Assembly: GCA_036339585.1 (NCBI GenBank)
Contig: JAYZAS010000001.1
Span: 248,001 to 312,000, forward strand
Length of the DNA: 64,000 bases
Source of the DNA: Pseudomonadota bacterium
GTDB taxonomy: Bacteria > Pseudomonadota > Alphaproteobacteria > UBA8366
Direction of reading: 5' to 3'
The position numbers and the translations under genes are program-made. The notes under the pieces were generated by a model that saw only the letters and a list, made by a program, of their open reading frames with translations, was not told where the DNA came from and searched no databases. Of the stretch, positions 1-9,684 are shown one piece after another. Every line of letters begins with the position of its first letter. Positions within the stretch are counted from its first letter, which is position 1.

Positions 1-10
1 ACCAGCAAAG

Positions 11-982
11 CTAACCCCATAACAATTCACTGGGTGGCGATACCGAGCTTCCTAAGAATTCAAGGCCATGTATACGATCCTCCGCCAAAAGTAATGGACC
101 GTCAATATCAACGTAATCAGCACCGTGTGCGACTACGTAAGCGGGGGCCATGGCGAGCGATGTAGATATCATACAACCAACCATAATTTTAAAACCTTTT
201 GCCATAGCATTTTTCTTCAAGCGAAGAGCCTCGGTTAATCCCCCGGCCTTATCCAATTTTATATTCACAACATCGTAAAGCCCCAATAGATGCTCCAAGT
301 CTTGGCTGGTATGACAGGACTCATCGGCACAAAACGGAATTGTATGCGGAATGTTTGCCAGCGAACCATCTGCATCTTTTGGAAGCGGCTGTTCGATCAT
401 TTCAACACCAAGACTCTTGAGCTGTTTAGACAGTGGTTCGACCATATCCTCAGTCCATGCCTCGTTCGCATCAACAATTAAACGGGCATTTGGAGCTCCG
501 TATCGAACAGCTTTCACGCGATCAACATCCCCATCGCCACTTATCTTCAATTTTAATAACGGCCTTGCTGAATTTCGGTGGGCAGCAGCAGCCATTTTAT
601 CAGGCGTATCTGCACTTATCGTAAAAGCAGTTGTTACAGTTCTACTCTTATCAAGCCCAACTAATTCCATGACTCTTTTCCCAGCCCGTTTAGCTTCGAG
701 GTCCCAAAGTGCACAGTCAATGGCATTTCTAGCAGCGCATGCGGGAAGAAGGGTTTGCAGTTTCTGCCTGTCAATATGATCATCAATATCGATTTTCTTT
801 ATGCATGCGAGCACACTTTCTTGAGTTTCATTGTATCGAGGATTGGCCATGCATTCCCCACGTCCCTCAAAAGTTCCATCATCCAGTGTGACTGTTACGA
901 GCTCGGTCTCGGTTCGGCTTCCACGAGAGATTGTAAAAACCTCTGCGAGTTTCCATTTCTCTGCTTTGGCTACAAGCTTCAT
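11..982 (-). CDS. dgcA: Enolase-superfamily dipeptide epimerase, DgcA-like (N-acetyl-D-glutamate racemase)
   Basis: A 323-residue member of the mandelate racemase/muconate lactonizing branch of the enolase superfamily, closest in layout to L-Ala-D/L-Glu epimerases. The catalytic set is visible: KLK at 144-146, metal ligands D171 (VDAN), E197 (MIEQP) and D220 (ADES), and the second-face lysine near 242 (NIKLDK). Its start overlaps the end of the DUF1611 gene by 4 bp, so the two are translationally coupled. From established knowledge, that pairing is the D-glutamate catabolic pair in which DgcN acetylates D-Glu and DgcA racemises N-acetyl-D-Glu. The specific substrate is inferred from the neighbour; by sequence alone a cell-wall dipeptide epimerase remains possible. 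Confidence 0.85.
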   Translation of the reverse strand: MKLVAKAEKWKLAEVFTISRGSRTETELVTVTLDDGTFEGRGECMANPRYNETQESVLACIKKIDIDDHIDRQKLQTLLPACAARNAIDCALWDLEAKRAGKRVMELVGLDKSRTVTTAFTISADTPDKMAAAAHRNSARPLLKLKISGDGDVDRVKAVRYGAPNARLIVDANEAWTEDMVEPLSKQLKSLGVEMIEQPLPKDADGSLANIPHTIPFCADESCHTSQDLEHLLGLYDVVNIKLDKAGGLTEALRLKKNAMAKGFKIMVGCMISTSLAMAPAYVVAHGADYVDIDGPLLLAEDRIHGLEFLGSSVSPPSELLWG

Positions 983-1980
983 GAAATGATTTTATCCACA
1001 AAGGAAGCAACTCCTTCACGCAAGGGATCAACCGCAGGGAGCCCCGTCTCTGCAGTTGCTTCTGCAAGCTCTTGTAGGCGCTCTGTGTCTGACATTCTCG
1101 AAGTATTTATCGCAACGCCGATTGTCTTAACATTCTTATTTGTTAAGCGAGCCGCTTTTTCACAAGCTTCAATAGTTTCACTCAGACTGTGAATAGGAAT
1201 ACTTGGAGTGCCCCTCATATGCGGGCGACCGGGGTCATGGCATAAAACCAAAACATCGGGCTGTGCACCATGAATAAGGCCAAGGGTAACTCCGGCATAT
1301 GCCGCGTGGTGGATAGAGCCCTGACCCTCAATCAAGTCCCAATGTCCAGGGTCATTAGCCGGGGAGAGAGATTCAGTGGCCCCAGATATAAAATCTGCTA
1401 CTACTGCATCCACGGAAACACCATCACCAGCAATAAAAATTCCCGTCTGACCAGTAGCACGAAAGCTGCAGTCAACACCGCGCGCAGACATTTCTTTTTC
1501 AATAGCAAGCGTAGTAAACATTTTACCCACCGAGGTATCTGTTCCTACAGTTAATAATCGTTTACCCGACCGCTTGTGGCCACGTCCGACATCAAATATT
1601 TTGTCAGGTTGACGGACATCAAAAAGCTGACATCCCTTTTTCTCCGCAGCTTCTTCAAGGCCGGGCACGGTGCGTAAACTGACATGAAGTCCACTAGCTA
1701 TATCCAACCCTAGATCAACTGCTTTGTGCAAAGTTTGCGACCATTCATCACTTATGTAGCCACCTTGATTAGCAACCCCAATGACAAGCGTTTTTGCTCC
1801 ATTCTGCATAGCGTCCTCTAGCCCCATATCAGGCAATCCAACATCTGCCATACACCCCTTGAGCCGTACCTGCCCCAAGCACCAATCTGGGCGCCAGAAC
1901 GCTACACCATTTGCGGTTTTTGCTGCAAGCTGATCACCCGCATCTCCAAGAAACATCAAATATGGTGGCTTAATTTTCAT
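979..1980 (-). CDS. dgcN: DUF1611 protein, DgcN-like N-acyltransferase
   Basis: A 333-residue DUF1611 family protein with a P-loop-like GTDTSVGK at 146-153 and a conserved-looking HDPGRPHMRG segment in the C-terminal half, in the same domain arrangement as the rest of the family. DgcN has been described as the D-glutamate N-acetyltransferase that works with the dgcA epimerase, and the downstream gene here overlaps by 4 bp in exactly that order. No signal peptide is visible, so the protein should be cytosolic. The function is transferred from the pair. Older annotations call the family a NAD-dependent epimerase or ATP-binding protein. Confidence 0.8.
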   Translation of the reverse strand: MKIKPPYLMFLGDAGDQLAAKTANGVAFWRPDWCLGQVRLKGCMADVGLPDMGLEDAMQNGAKTLVIGVANQGGYISDEWSQTLHKAVDLGLDIASGLHVSLRTVPGLEEAAEKKGCQLFDVRQPDKIFDVGRGHKRSGKRLLTVGTDTSVGKMFTTLAIEKEMSARGVDCSFRATGQTGIFIAGDGVSVDAVVADFISGATESLSPANDPGHWDLIEGQGSIHHAAYAGVTLGLIHGAQPDVLVLCHDPGRPHMRGTPSIPIHSLSETIEACEKAARLTNKNVKTIGVAINTSRMSDTERLQELAEATAETGLPAVDPLREGVASFVDKIIS

Positions 1981-2151
1981 TGTTTTATTCCTAAATCACC
2001 ATTTTTACCCAAAATACATATTTGTTATTAGCCCTAGATAGCAATATAGCTCGCAAAAAGGCAACTTAGCCCGTTTTTCGCCTCCGATTTACCTCGGGTC
2101 CAGACTATCGAAAAACCATATTTATTGGTTGCCTTGGGTTCCGAAACTCAA

Positions 2152-3105
2152 TTAATCCGCTACGAGCGCACTGCCATTCTTAAGATACCAATCATAGGTT
2201 TGTGCTAGCCCATCACGAAGTTTAATTTTCGGCTTCCAGCCAAGGTTGAACAATCGAGAGACATCAAGAACTTTTTTAGGTGTCCCGTCAGGACGCCCAT
2301 GATCGTATTCAAACTGTCCTTTGAAGCCAACCACGTCAGCTATAGTCATGGCCAAGCCTTGGATGCTTATATCTTCGCCACAGCCAACATTTATTGGGGT
2401 TGATGAAGAATAAACATCCATTAAAAAAATACAGGCATGAGCTAAATCGTCGACATGAAGTAATTCACGCATTGGAGTGCCTGTTCCCCAAACTGAAAGT
2501 CTTTTCAACCCACATACTTTTGCTTCATGTGCTTTCCGTATCAATGCAGGAACAACGTGGCTAGTTTCGAGATCAAAGTTGTCACCTGGCCCGTAGAGGT
2601 TGGTCGGCATTATCGAAATAGCATTGAAGCCATACTGTTGTTTATAGGCTTCACAAAGCTTCACTCCAGCAATCTTCGCTATAGCATAAGCCTCATTGGT
2701 TGGCTCCAATGGCCCAGTTAACAAACTATTCTCTAGAATGGGCTGCTTCGCTAATTTTGGATAAATGCAGGATGACCCTAGAAAAGCGAGCTTTTTAACT
2801 CCGTGACGGTAAGCAGAGTCAATTACATGATTTTGTATAGTTAAATTCTGATAAAGAAATTCTGCTGGAAACGTATTATTAGCATGAATTCCACCAACGC
2901 GAGCAGCCGCCAAATAAACGTAATCCAAACGCTCCACATCAAAAAAACTATCTACGGCTTTTTGATTAGTAAGCTCTAATTCGTTCCGAGATCTAAGGAT
3001 AAGATTTCCAAACCCTGCTCTCTCTAGGGCCCTTACAATTGCGCTTCCCACCAAACCTGAATGACCAGCAACAAAAATACGAGCGGTGCGATCAATTTTA
3101 GCCAT
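2152..3105 (-). CDS. fcl: GDP-L-fucose synthase
   Basis: A 317-residue extended short-chain dehydrogenase that converts GDP-4-keto-6-deoxymannose to GDP-L-fucose by epimerisation and NADPH reduction. The Rossmann motif GHSGLVG is at 14-20 (the family form, in place of GxxGxxG with smaller residues). The catalytic serine is in GSSCIYP near 111 and the YxxxK pair is Y140/K144. It follows gmd with an 8-bp overlap, giving the standard two-step GDP-fucose route. It belongs to a leftward run that starts with a flippase-like gene near 7.3 kb, which points to surface glycan or glycolipid decoration. Confidence 0.93.
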   Translation of the reverse strand: MAKIDRTARIFVAGHSGLVGSAIVRALERAGFGNLILRSRNELELTNQKAVDSFFDVERLDYVYLAAARVGGIHANNTFPAEFLYQNLTIQNHVIDSAYRHGVKKLAFLGSSCIYPKLAKQPILENSLLTGPLEPTNEAYAIAKIAGVKLCEAYKQQYGFNAISIMPTNLYGPGDNFDLETSHVVPALIRKAHEAKVCGLKRLSVWGTGTPMRELLHVDDLAHACIFLMDVYSSSTPINVGCGEDISIQGLAMTIADVVGFKGQFEYDHGRPDGTPKKVLDVSRLFNLGWKPKIKLRDGLAQTYDWYLKNGSALVAD

Positions 3106-4144
3106 TTGGCAAACCTAAAGGGCCGACTGAATGACCAGCATCGACAAGAAGCTTTTCACGTTCAGCGTGAATCATATCGTGATCAACCATCATTTCCACG
3201 AGCTCCTTAAAACCTACCTTCGGCTTCCAATTTAAGACTTGAGACGCTTTTGAAGCATCACCCAACAAATGATCCACTTCAGTCGGACGAAAATACCGTT
3301 GATCAATCACAACATGGCTTTTCCAATCAAGGCCTGCGTGTTCGAAAGATGACTCCAAAAATTCTCGCACCGAGTGAGCTTCACCGGTAGCAATAACAAA
3401 ATCATCCGGCTTATCATGCTGTAACATTTTCCACATCACCTTAACGTAGTCACCCGCAAACCCCCAATCTCGTTTGGCATCCAAGTTACCGAGATATAAT
3501 TTATCCTGTAATCCCAACTTGATGCGTCCAACCGCACGGGTAATTTTACGGGTTACAAATGTTTCTCCTCGCAACGGACTTTCGTGGTTGAATAAAATGC
3601 CATTGGCAATAAACATGCCGTAAGCCTCACGATAATTTTTTGCAAACCAATAGCCCGCAACTTTGCTTACAGCATATGGGCTTCGAGGTTCAAAGGCCGT
3701 AGTTTCCGACTGTGGTGGTAAAGCGCTGCCGAACATTTCCGAGGATCCGGCCTGATAGATACGCACAGATGCTCTATCCTCCTGACAGTAATCGCGAACT
3801 GCATCGAATAGTCGAAGGGTTCCTGTTGCTACAACATCTGCTGTATACTCAGGCTGCTCAAATGAAACTTTTACGTGGCTTTGTGCGGCCAGATTGTAGA
3901 CCTCGGATGGCCGGACCTCCTCCAGTATTCTGCGTAATCCCGTGCCATCAGACATGTCGCCATAGTGCAAAAACAAGCGAGAGTCAGGGTCGTGGGGATC
4001 ACGATATAAAGAATCAATCCGTTGTGTATTGAATATGCTAGCCCGGCGGATGATCCCATGCACCTGATAGCCTTTCTTCAATAGCAAATCCGCAAGGTAA
4101 GCCCCATCTTGCCCAGTGATGCCAGTAATTAATGCTTTCTTCAT
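3098..4144 (-). CDS. gmd: GDP-mannose 4,6-dehydratase
   Basis: Catalyses the first step from GDP-mannose to GDP-fucose or related deoxyhexoses. The frame is open back to 4315, but the family N-terminus [14 protein letters not shown] starts at 4144, giving 348 residues, the usual length. GITGQDG (8-14) binds NADP, SSEMF (134-138) contains catalytic residues, and the YxxxK pair is Y157/K161. It overlaps fcl by 8 bp. The open reading upstream of 4144 lacks family character and would only extend towards the preceding methyltransferase gene. Confidence 0.94.
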   Translation of the reverse strand: MKKALITGITGQDGAYLADLLLKKGYQVHGIIRRASIFNTQRIDSLYRDPHDPDSRLFLHYGDMSDGTGLRRILEEVRPSEVYNLAAQSHVKVSFEQPEYTADVVATGTLRLFDAVRDYCQEDRASVRIYQAGSSEMFGSALPPQSETTAFEPRSPYAVSKVAGYWFAKNYREAYGMFIANGILFNHESPLRGETFVTRKITRAVGRIKLGLQDKLYLGNLDAKRDWGFAGDYVKVMWKMLQHDKPDDFVIATGEAHSVREFLESSFEHAGLDWKSHVVIDQRYFRPTEVDHLLGDASKASQVLNWKPKVGFKELVEMMVDHDMIHAEREKLLVDAGHSVGPLGLPNG

Positions 4145-4194
4145 AAATTTTCCCGTTACCTTTTTCTCTCTGCTAAAGGCTAAAACCGCCGCGG

Positions 4195-4932
4195 TCAAGC
4201 GAGACGCTCCAAGGCGATTAAGAGCCTGAACCCTCCTTGCCGGCCAAAAAGCGGCTCCAGCGCACGTTCCAATGTCAAAAGCATCCCTACAGCAAAACCT
4301 GGTACGAGACACCAATTCCGAAACCCACCAGTCATCGGGTATGTCGCAAGCCCAAAGTATTCACGCTTCACTAGTTTTAAAGATGGATATTTTGCCTCAA
4401 ATGCAGTGGTGCGCGCTGGCGTCCCGAACATAAGTGTGAGCAACGCCTGGTTCGAATCAAACGGATCAGAGCCCGATTGCGAACGGTCCGGGAGAAGCGG
4501 GTCAACCGACATATTTACTGGTTCAGGATGAAAGTATTTGTATATCAATCCACTTAGCGGAGTTATTGCTGGATCAAGTATCACTAACCGGCCTCCCGGT
4601 CGCAGAACTCTTGACACCTCAGAAAAAAAGTTGAGAGGCCTCGATATATGATGCAATACATCAAGCATAACTATATTAGTGAGTGAAGCTGATGCAAATG
4701 GTAAAGATTCGGCATCTGTAGCAAGATCCAGCCATGGAGCCGGCAAAATATCGGCCATGTAAATTTCTCTTACATGATCCCGCACATGCCCCGAGCCAGA
4801 GCCTATTTCCAACGTAGGACCATCTATTAAAAATTTAGCCATGCGCCGGTAGTAATCAGCGTAAATCATCCGCAGCGCAGGTTTTTTATTCCATATTTTA
4901 CGATGGGCGACGAGACGCGGGTCGACCAGCAT
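4195..4932 (-). CDS. SAM-dependent methyltransferase (Methyltransf_11 type)
   Basis: A class I methyltransferase of about 245 residues. It has the glycine-rich SAM loop [12 protein letters not shown], an acidic post-motif and a [22 protein letters not shown] stretch typical of Methyltransf_11. The frame opens at 4968, but the ATG at 4932 follows the preceding stop as TGATATG with an AAGG about 10 nt upstream, so I prefer it. It sits between the methyltransferase-glycosyltransferase fusion and gmd on the same strand, so a sugar or lipid-linked intermediate is a plausible acceptor. The acceptor cannot be read from sequence. Confidence 0.82.
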   Translation of the reverse strand: MLVDPRLVAHRKIWNKKPALRMIYADYYRRMAKFLIDGPTLEIGSGSGHVRDHVREIYMADILPAPWLDLATDAESLPFASASLTNIVMLDVLHHISRPLNFFSEVSRVLRPGGRLVILDPAITPLSGLIYKYFHPEPVNMSVDPLLPDRSQSGSDPFDSNQALLTLMFGTPARTTAFEAKYPSLKLVKREYFGLATYPMTGGFRNWCLVPGFAVGMLLTLERALEPLFGRQGGFRLLIALERLA

Positions 4933-4933
4933 A

Positions 4934-6373
4934 TCAAAAAGCCTTGAGTTTGTGCCAAGCAAAAACAATCATCTTGATAAGTTCCCAACCATCCCGAAAA
5001 CGTGAAATTTGTGTTTCACCGTAGGTCCTATCAGCATAGCGAATCGGTATTTCCGTAATTTTCATGTTTAATTTGGCTGCGCCGAATATTAGATCGAAGT
5101 CTCCAAACGGATCGAAGTCACCAAAGTAAGACCGATTCTTTGCGATGCGTTGATAATCTACCTTCCTAAGTACTTTAGTGCCGCACAGAGTATCCGTAAA
5201 ACGTTGGTTGAGCAAAAATGAAAAGATCTGAGCAAAAAGACGGTTCGCGATTAAGTTTAGAAATCGCATGGCGCCACGTTCCATAGGGTATACAAGTCTC
5301 GTTCCGTTAATAAACTCGCCTTTTCCATTGGATATAGCATTGTAAAATTTCGGGAGTTCTTCAGGTGGAACTGTCAAATCTGCATCAAGGATCATCAAGA
5401 CATCACACCTTGCTAAATCAAAAGCCTTCCATACCGCATCACCTTTACCCTTACCGTCTTGGGTGATTACCTTTATGTCCATATCGGTATAAGCTTTTTG
5501 CACCCTTTCACACTCTTCAAGCGTCCCATCGGAACTATGGCCTTCGACATAGATAACCTCCATATCATCGGCAAAGCGCTTGATACGCTGTATGGCAGGC
5601 TCTATGTTCCCTTTCTCATTACGACAGGGGATTATAATACTCACTGATAAATCTGGTTTTTCTGATCCTTTGAGCGGGCGAGCTACAACATACGTTTTAA
5701 GACAAAATCGTCTTATCAACGGCAATGTACCTACGAATCTATTGACCAGTTTACCAATACCAAAGAGCGCTTTCGGAACAAGTTGACGCCACTCAACTTT
5801 AATCACCTCAAAATCTGATAGATGTAATAGGTTTGCAATATCCACTGTCGAGAGATAATTCACCTCCGGTTGTGGCATTCGGAGACCAAGCTTATCTCCA
5901 AGACGGAGTAACGGTTCCCAATAAGGGGAATAATAGGACACAATTAACCGGGTATCGGGCGTAGAGACGGAATGCAGTAGCCTTAAACTAGCTTCACAAT
6001 CATCAAGTAGTCCAATGGTATCAGACAAGACGATAATATCAAACGGCCCATCCAATTCATCAATAAATTTCGGATCTTCGATATCACCGGCACTGAAATG
6101 TAATTCTGGATATTTACCTCTGGCAATATTAATCATGTGCTCGCTGAAATCTACGCCAACTCCCTTCGATGGTTTAAGGTTGGCGAGCAAGTCACCTGTC
6201 CCACAACCAAGGTCCAGAACACGCAAACCTGGAGGGGTAAGGAATCTCATGTATTCAGCATCTTGTTGATAGTAAAAAAAGTTACGCGCTATCCAGCCAT
6301 CGCGCTGACTTGCTATTCTGTCGGAAGCAGCGCGTATGGTAGTTTTGCGGTCTCTTATTCTTGCTTCCTTCAT
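4934..6373 (-). CDS. Methyltransferase-glycosyltransferase family 2 fusion protein
   Basis: Two domains in one chain. Residues about 30-220 form a class I SAM methyltransferase with LDLGCGTGD at about 54-61. Residues about 243-479 form a GT2 glycosyltransferase of the dolichol-phosphate-mannose-synthase kind, with SIIIPCRNE, the DAD metal triad at about 330-332 and a C-terminal YADRTYGETQ segment. There are no obvious C-terminal membrane helices. A start at 6406 is possible; I prefer 6373, which follows the upstream stop as TGACATG. The adjacent flippase-like gene suggests transfer of a sugar to a polyprenyl carrier and methylation of the product. That role is inference. Confidence 0.85.
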   Translation of the reverse strand: MKEARIRDRKTTIRAASDRIASQRDGWIARNFFYYQQDAEYMRFLTPPGLRVLDLGCGTGDLLANLKPSKGVGVDFSEHMINIARGKYPELHFSAGDIEDPKFIDELDGPFDIIVLSDTIGLLDDCEASLRLLHSVSTPDTRLIVSYYSPYWEPLLRLGDKLGLRMPQPEVNYLSTVDIANLLHLSDFEVIKVEWRQLVPKALFGIGKLVNRFVGTLPLIRRFCLKTYVVARPLKGSEKPDLSVSIIIPCRNEKGNIEPAIQRIKRFADDMEVIYVEGHSSDGTLEECERVQKAYTDMDIKVITQDGKGKGDAVWKAFDLARCDVLMILDADLTVPPEELPKFYNAISNGKGEFINGTRLVYPMERGAMRFLNLIANRLFAQIFSFLLNQRFTDTLCGTKVLRKVDYQRIAKNRSYFGDFDPFGDFDLIFGAAKLNMKITEIPIRYADRTYGETQISRFRDGWELIKMIVFAWHKLKAF

Positions 6374-6374
6374 G

Positions 6375-7349
6375 TCAAGAATCTCGACCCTGCAAGCTCG
6401 CTGCATCGGAAATATGATGGTCTGAATTCAAAAACCATAGTATTCCCCCGGGTAAGCTTACTCCAATGAAACAAAAACCAAATGCCACAGAAAGTGCAGC
6501 AACTTCAGCAGCGGGCGCCCCTAGTAATCCAAATGCAGTCACCATAGCACCTTCACGTAACCCCCAACCACCAATTGATATCGGAACTGTTGCCACAAGC
6601 ATAACCGAGGGTACGATAATGATACAGTCAATGATGCTAACGCTTATTCCAATATCGACAGCAATAAGAAAGGCTGCTGACACCATTAACAGATGACCGA
6701 TCAAAGAATATCCAAGAACAGGTATTGACCGACTTGGTGTTTTGAGTAACTGACGTGCTCCAAAAGATAACTTTACCAAACCACGAATAGCCCGCCAACG
6801 ACTTAATGTTGATGGAAGAGATCCCATCGCTAATAACATTATAATCGCAAAAAGCCCGAAAGCTGTTATTAGCCAAAATGCAATTAGTGCTTGGGGTTCC
6901 TGAATTTTCCGGAACAGAATTGGTTGGGCTACCACTACCAGAATTATTAGGCTGATAAAACCGGCTACTCGGTCAAGCAATACGCCATTAAACGCTGCTC
7001 CAAATGGCAGACCAAGCTTGAATACGCGGTATATTCTAATGCCATCACCACCAACAGTGGAAGGCAACGCTTGGTTAAAAAACAAGCCCTCAAAATAGAT
7101 CCTAACCGTCAGAGCCAATGATAATACTCTATCAAAAAGCGCCATAACGATTCGCCAACGGATGCCTGCTAATAACGACTGGACACAAAGTAATGCCAGA
7201 ACGTAAATGATCGTTATACCTTTTATATTACTGAAGTGTTGTTTAAGCTCGACAAAATTGACCTCCGTAAAAACCAACCAGATTAAGAAACCGGTAACCG
7301 CAGCCTTTGAGGCGAACAGCAGATATTTTTTCGGTGACGTTTTTTTCAT
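6375..7349 (-). CDS. UPF0104/AglD-like integral membrane protein (lysylphosphatidylglycerol synthase TM family)
   Basis: A 324-residue polytopic membrane protein with about eight hydrophobic segments and the family landmarks GIRWRIVM, FFNQALPSTVGGDGIR (near 95) and GGWGLREGAM near 270. This is the LPG_synthase_TM (PF03706) fold, which occurs beside GT2 enzymes in glycan assembly loci and is suspected of lipid-linked substrate translocation. It is the first gene of the leftward run into the methyltransferase-glycosyltransferase fusion and GDP-fucose genes. It lacks the LPG synthase catalytic domain, so aminoacyl-lipid synthesis is unlikely. Confidence 0.82.
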   Translation of the reverse strand: MKKTSPKKYLLFASKAAVTGFLIWLVFTEVNFVELKQHFSNIKGITIIYVLALLCVQSLLAGIRWRIVMALFDRVLSLALTVRIYFEGLFFNQALPSTVGGDGIRIYRVFKLGLPFGAAFNGVLLDRVAGFISLIILVVVAQPILFRKIQEPQALIAFWLITAFGLFAIIMLLAMGSLPSTLSRWRAIRGLVKLSFGARQLLKTPSRSIPVLGYSLIGHLLMVSAAFLIAVDIGISVSIIDCIIIVPSVMLVATVPISIGGWGLREGAMVTAFGLLGAPAAEVAALSVAFGFCFIGVSLPGGILWFLNSDHHISDAASLQGRDS

Positions 7350-7456
7350 TGGTTGCAGATCAAAACTAGTTTATTTCGCCGCGTAGGATGACCGGGCTGA
7401 AAATGGCGAACGAGTTCTATGGGTAGACCGAGGCCTTGGTAAGAGAGAAAAAAAAT

Positions 7457-7642
7457 TCAAACGACGATATCGACAAGTTTGCTGCCGCCACCTTCTCCAA
7501 TAGCAGCCGTTTCCGAAACTGACTGAACGGCCTCCTCAACGATTGTCGCGGTTCCAGACTCCTGTTGCAATTGAAGACGCAACGTCGATATGCCCGCCTG
7601 TAACCTGCCGGCCAATGAAGATGCAGCTGCTATATCATCCAT
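7457..7642 (-). CDS. Small YjfB-like putative motility protein
   Basis: A 61-residue protein that starts MDDIAAASSLAG, has a glutamine-rich amphipathic middle (LRLQLQQESG) and ends in GGSKLVDIVV. A short alpha-helical protein ending in a G-x-x-(I/V)D-x-V motif resembles the YjfB putative motility family, but similarity over so few residues is weak. It stands alone, with more than 100 bp on each side and no flagellar genes in the window. A different small helical protein is possible. Confidence 0.45.
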   Translation of the reverse strand: MDDIAAASSLAGRLQAGISTLRLQLQQESGTATIVEEAVQSVSETAAIGEGGGSKLVDIVV

Positions 7643-7761
7643 ATTTTATTTCCCGCTAATAACTCGTTCTTATGCCTAGATTATTCTCATTTGGTGGTAA
7701 CATAAACTGTTTATCTGCGCTAATCGAACGCGACTGTGGTTTATATCAGGTTTTAGGTTAA

Positions 7762-8337
7762 CTATTTCGAGTCTTTTTCTAAGTCAGCTGCAACGCGCAT
7801 TTGTACAATGCTGTCCGGGTTATCAACTGATCCGTTCCGATCACTATCGCCCTTTTTAATTCCATGAACATATTCCATACCCTCTATAACTTTCCCCCAA
7901 GCTGTATATTGCCCATCAAGATGTGGTGCTGGCTGAAAAACAATGAAAAACTGGCTATTAGCGCTATCTGGATTCCCCGAGCGAGCCATAGATACAGTAC
8001 CCTCCACATGAAATGCACTGTTAAATTCTGCTGGTAAATCCGGAAAGCTGGACCCACCAGTGCCTGTCCCCGTCGGGTCGCCGGTTTGTGCCATAAATCC
8101 ATCTATTACCCGATGAAATACTACGCCATCATAAAATTTTTGACGTGCCAATGTTTTGATTCGATCCACATGTTTCGGCGCTAAATCAGGCCATAACTCG
8201 ATAACCACGCGTCCATCCTTCAAGTCCATGTAAATGATGTTTTCCAAACTAACCGTCCGTCCTGTTGAGGGTTGAATAATGAGCAAAATTGCCACACACC
8301 ATGCAGACACCCAAATTTGCCACTTAATTGTACTCAT
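7762..8337 (-). CDS. ppiA: Exported cyclophilin-type peptidyl-prolyl cis-trans isomerase
   Basis: A 191-residue cyclophilin that speeds proline isomerisation during folding. Residues 1-27 form a hydrophobic signal sequence or anchor, so the protein should act in the periplasm. Core motifs are VVFHRVIDGFMAQTGDP, the FxxEF region (LPAEF), SMARSGNPDSANSQFFI and the C-terminal LDGQYTAWGKVIEGM. The active-site Arg, Phe, Met and Gln of cyclophilins are all present. Its start overlaps the mtnA stop by 4 bp, so the two genes are co-translated, although the functions are unrelated. Confidence 0.9.
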   Translation of the reverse strand: MSTIKWQIWVSAWCVAILLIIQPSTGRTVSLENIIYMDLKDGRVVIELWPDLAPKHVDRIKTLARQKFYDGVVFHRVIDGFMAQTGDPTGTGTGGSSFPDLPAEFNSAFHVEGTVSMARSGNPDSANSQFFIVFQPAPHLDGQYTAWGKVIEGMEYVHGIKKGDSDRNGSVDNPDSIVQMRVAADLEKDSK

Positions 8338-9452
8338 TGCCTTTTATACTCCGGAAATAATGCTGTTAACCCGGCATAACTCGCTTCAGTGATACCTCGC
8401 TCCGTAATGAGCCCCGTTACAAATTTAGCCGGCGTAACATCAAATGCATAATTCTCGACTGGCGTTCCTTCAGGGACAATACAAACGCGCTCCATTTTTC
8501 CTGACTTAGTTTTTCCACTTATCCATGCCACTTCCTCTGATTGGCGCTTTTCAATTGGAATATCTTTTACACCGTCAGTGATCTTACAATCAATCGTTGA
8601 GGACGGAAGTGCCACAAAGAATGGTATTCCATTGTCGTGCGCCGCAAGAGCTTTCAGATACGTGCCAATTTTATTTGCCACATCTCCATTTAAAGCTGTT
8701 CGATCGCTGCCAGTAATGCAAACGTCGACTTTACCATTTTGCATCAAATGGCCACCGGCATTATCGGAAATAACAGTATGTGGCACGTTATTGCGACTGA
8801 GCTCCCATGCGGTAAGGCTGGCACCTTGGTTGCGTGGCCGCGTTTCATCAACCCACACATGTAAATTTAAACCTTTTTGATGGGCAAGGTATATTGGTGC
8901 TGTCGCCGTTCCCCACCCCACAGTAGCAAGAGCTCCAGCATTGCAATGAGTGAGCACATTGATTGGTTCAGATTCTTCTTTCTTTTTCTTTTTGATATCC
9001 TTCAAAATAGGTAGGCCATGCTCGCCTATCGCCAAATTAGTTGCAACATCTTTGCCTGCCATCTCATTAGCTCGCTGATAGGCTGCTTTACACCTCGCAC
9101 TATGTTCTAATGGTAGCAGTAGCTTTAGCATTTGATCGACTGACCACGCTAAATTGATAGCTGTTGGGCGGCTATTCAGCAATATTTCTGCAGTACCTCG
9201 TAGATTTTTATTTCCCGCATCCTCGTTCATTGCAAGAGCCATTGTGTAAGCCGCTGTTACGCCTATCAAAGGAGCTCCACGCACTCGCATAGCGGATATG
9301 GCTTCCCCACCCTCCGTAGCTTTCGTCAGCCGTTTTATAACGTGATCATGAGGTAGGAATGTCTGGTCAAGGATGTCTATAGCCCAGCCATTCTCAGCGA
9401 CCGCGATGGTGTCGAATGCCACCGCGTCATGCGTTTCTGTAATCATGCTCAT
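8334..9452 (-). CDS. mtnA: S-methyl-5-thioribose-1-phosphate isomerase
   Basis: Isomerises methylthioribose-1-phosphate to methylthioribulose-1-phosphate in methionine salvage. At 372 residues it is slightly longer than typical family members because of a lysine-rich insert (KKKKK at about 154). The family signatures are RGAP at 58-61, catalytic C170 in THCNAGALAT, and catalytic D250 in TGSDRTALNGDVANKIGT. An alternative start two codons in (MITETHD) exists. Other salvage genes are not in the window. The start lies at the edge of a 232-bp divergent intergenic region shared with the dioxygenase operon. Confidence 0.93.
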   Translation of the reverse strand: MSMITETHDAVAFDTIAVAENGWAIDILDQTFLPHDHVIKRLTKATEGGEAISAMRVRGAPLIGVTAAYTMALAMNEDAGNKNLRGTAEILLNSRPTAINLAWSVDQMLKLLLPLEHSARCKAAYQRANEMAGKDVATNLAIGEHGLPILKDIKKKKKEESEPINVLTHCNAGALATVGWGTATAPIYLAHQKGLNLHVWVDETRPRNQGASLTAWELSRNNVPHTVISDNAGGHLMQNGKVDVCITGSDRTALNGDVANKIGTYLKALAAHDNGIPFFVALPSSTIDCKITDGVKDIPIEKRQSEEVAWISGKTKSGKMERVCIVPEGTPVENYAFDVTPAKFVTGLITERGITEASYAGLTALFPEYKRQ

Positions 9453-9684
9453 AGAATGTAACCCCTCATCTAAAAGAAAAAACCCCGTTGCTCCTATACC
9501 TTTTCCTCTTTGTGTTATTTAGAACCCAAAGTCAAAAAATCCCCACGAGCGTGGTTCACTATGTAAAATACAATTGCTTCTGATAAGATATCTTCCCGTG
9601 TTGAGAACTTTTGGTTATTTTCGCGTTGGTTTCTTAAGAGGAAGTGTACCTCGCATTTTTAAAAGATTTCCAATAGGTTTATTT

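Noticed and set aside
351-779. Open frame of 142 codons on the plus strand within the dgcA gene
   Set aside because: It lies entirely inside a well-supported minus-strand enzyme gene, and its product has no recognisable motif.
4145-4315. Upstream extension of gmd
   Set aside because: Family N-terminus [11 protein letters not shown] starts at 4144, and the extra residues are arginine/alanine-rich without character.
9542-9553. CCACG-AG-CGTGG hairpin in the mtnA/dioxygenase gap as a terminator
   Set aside because: It has a 2-nt loop, no T run and lies between divergent genes where no transcript ends.
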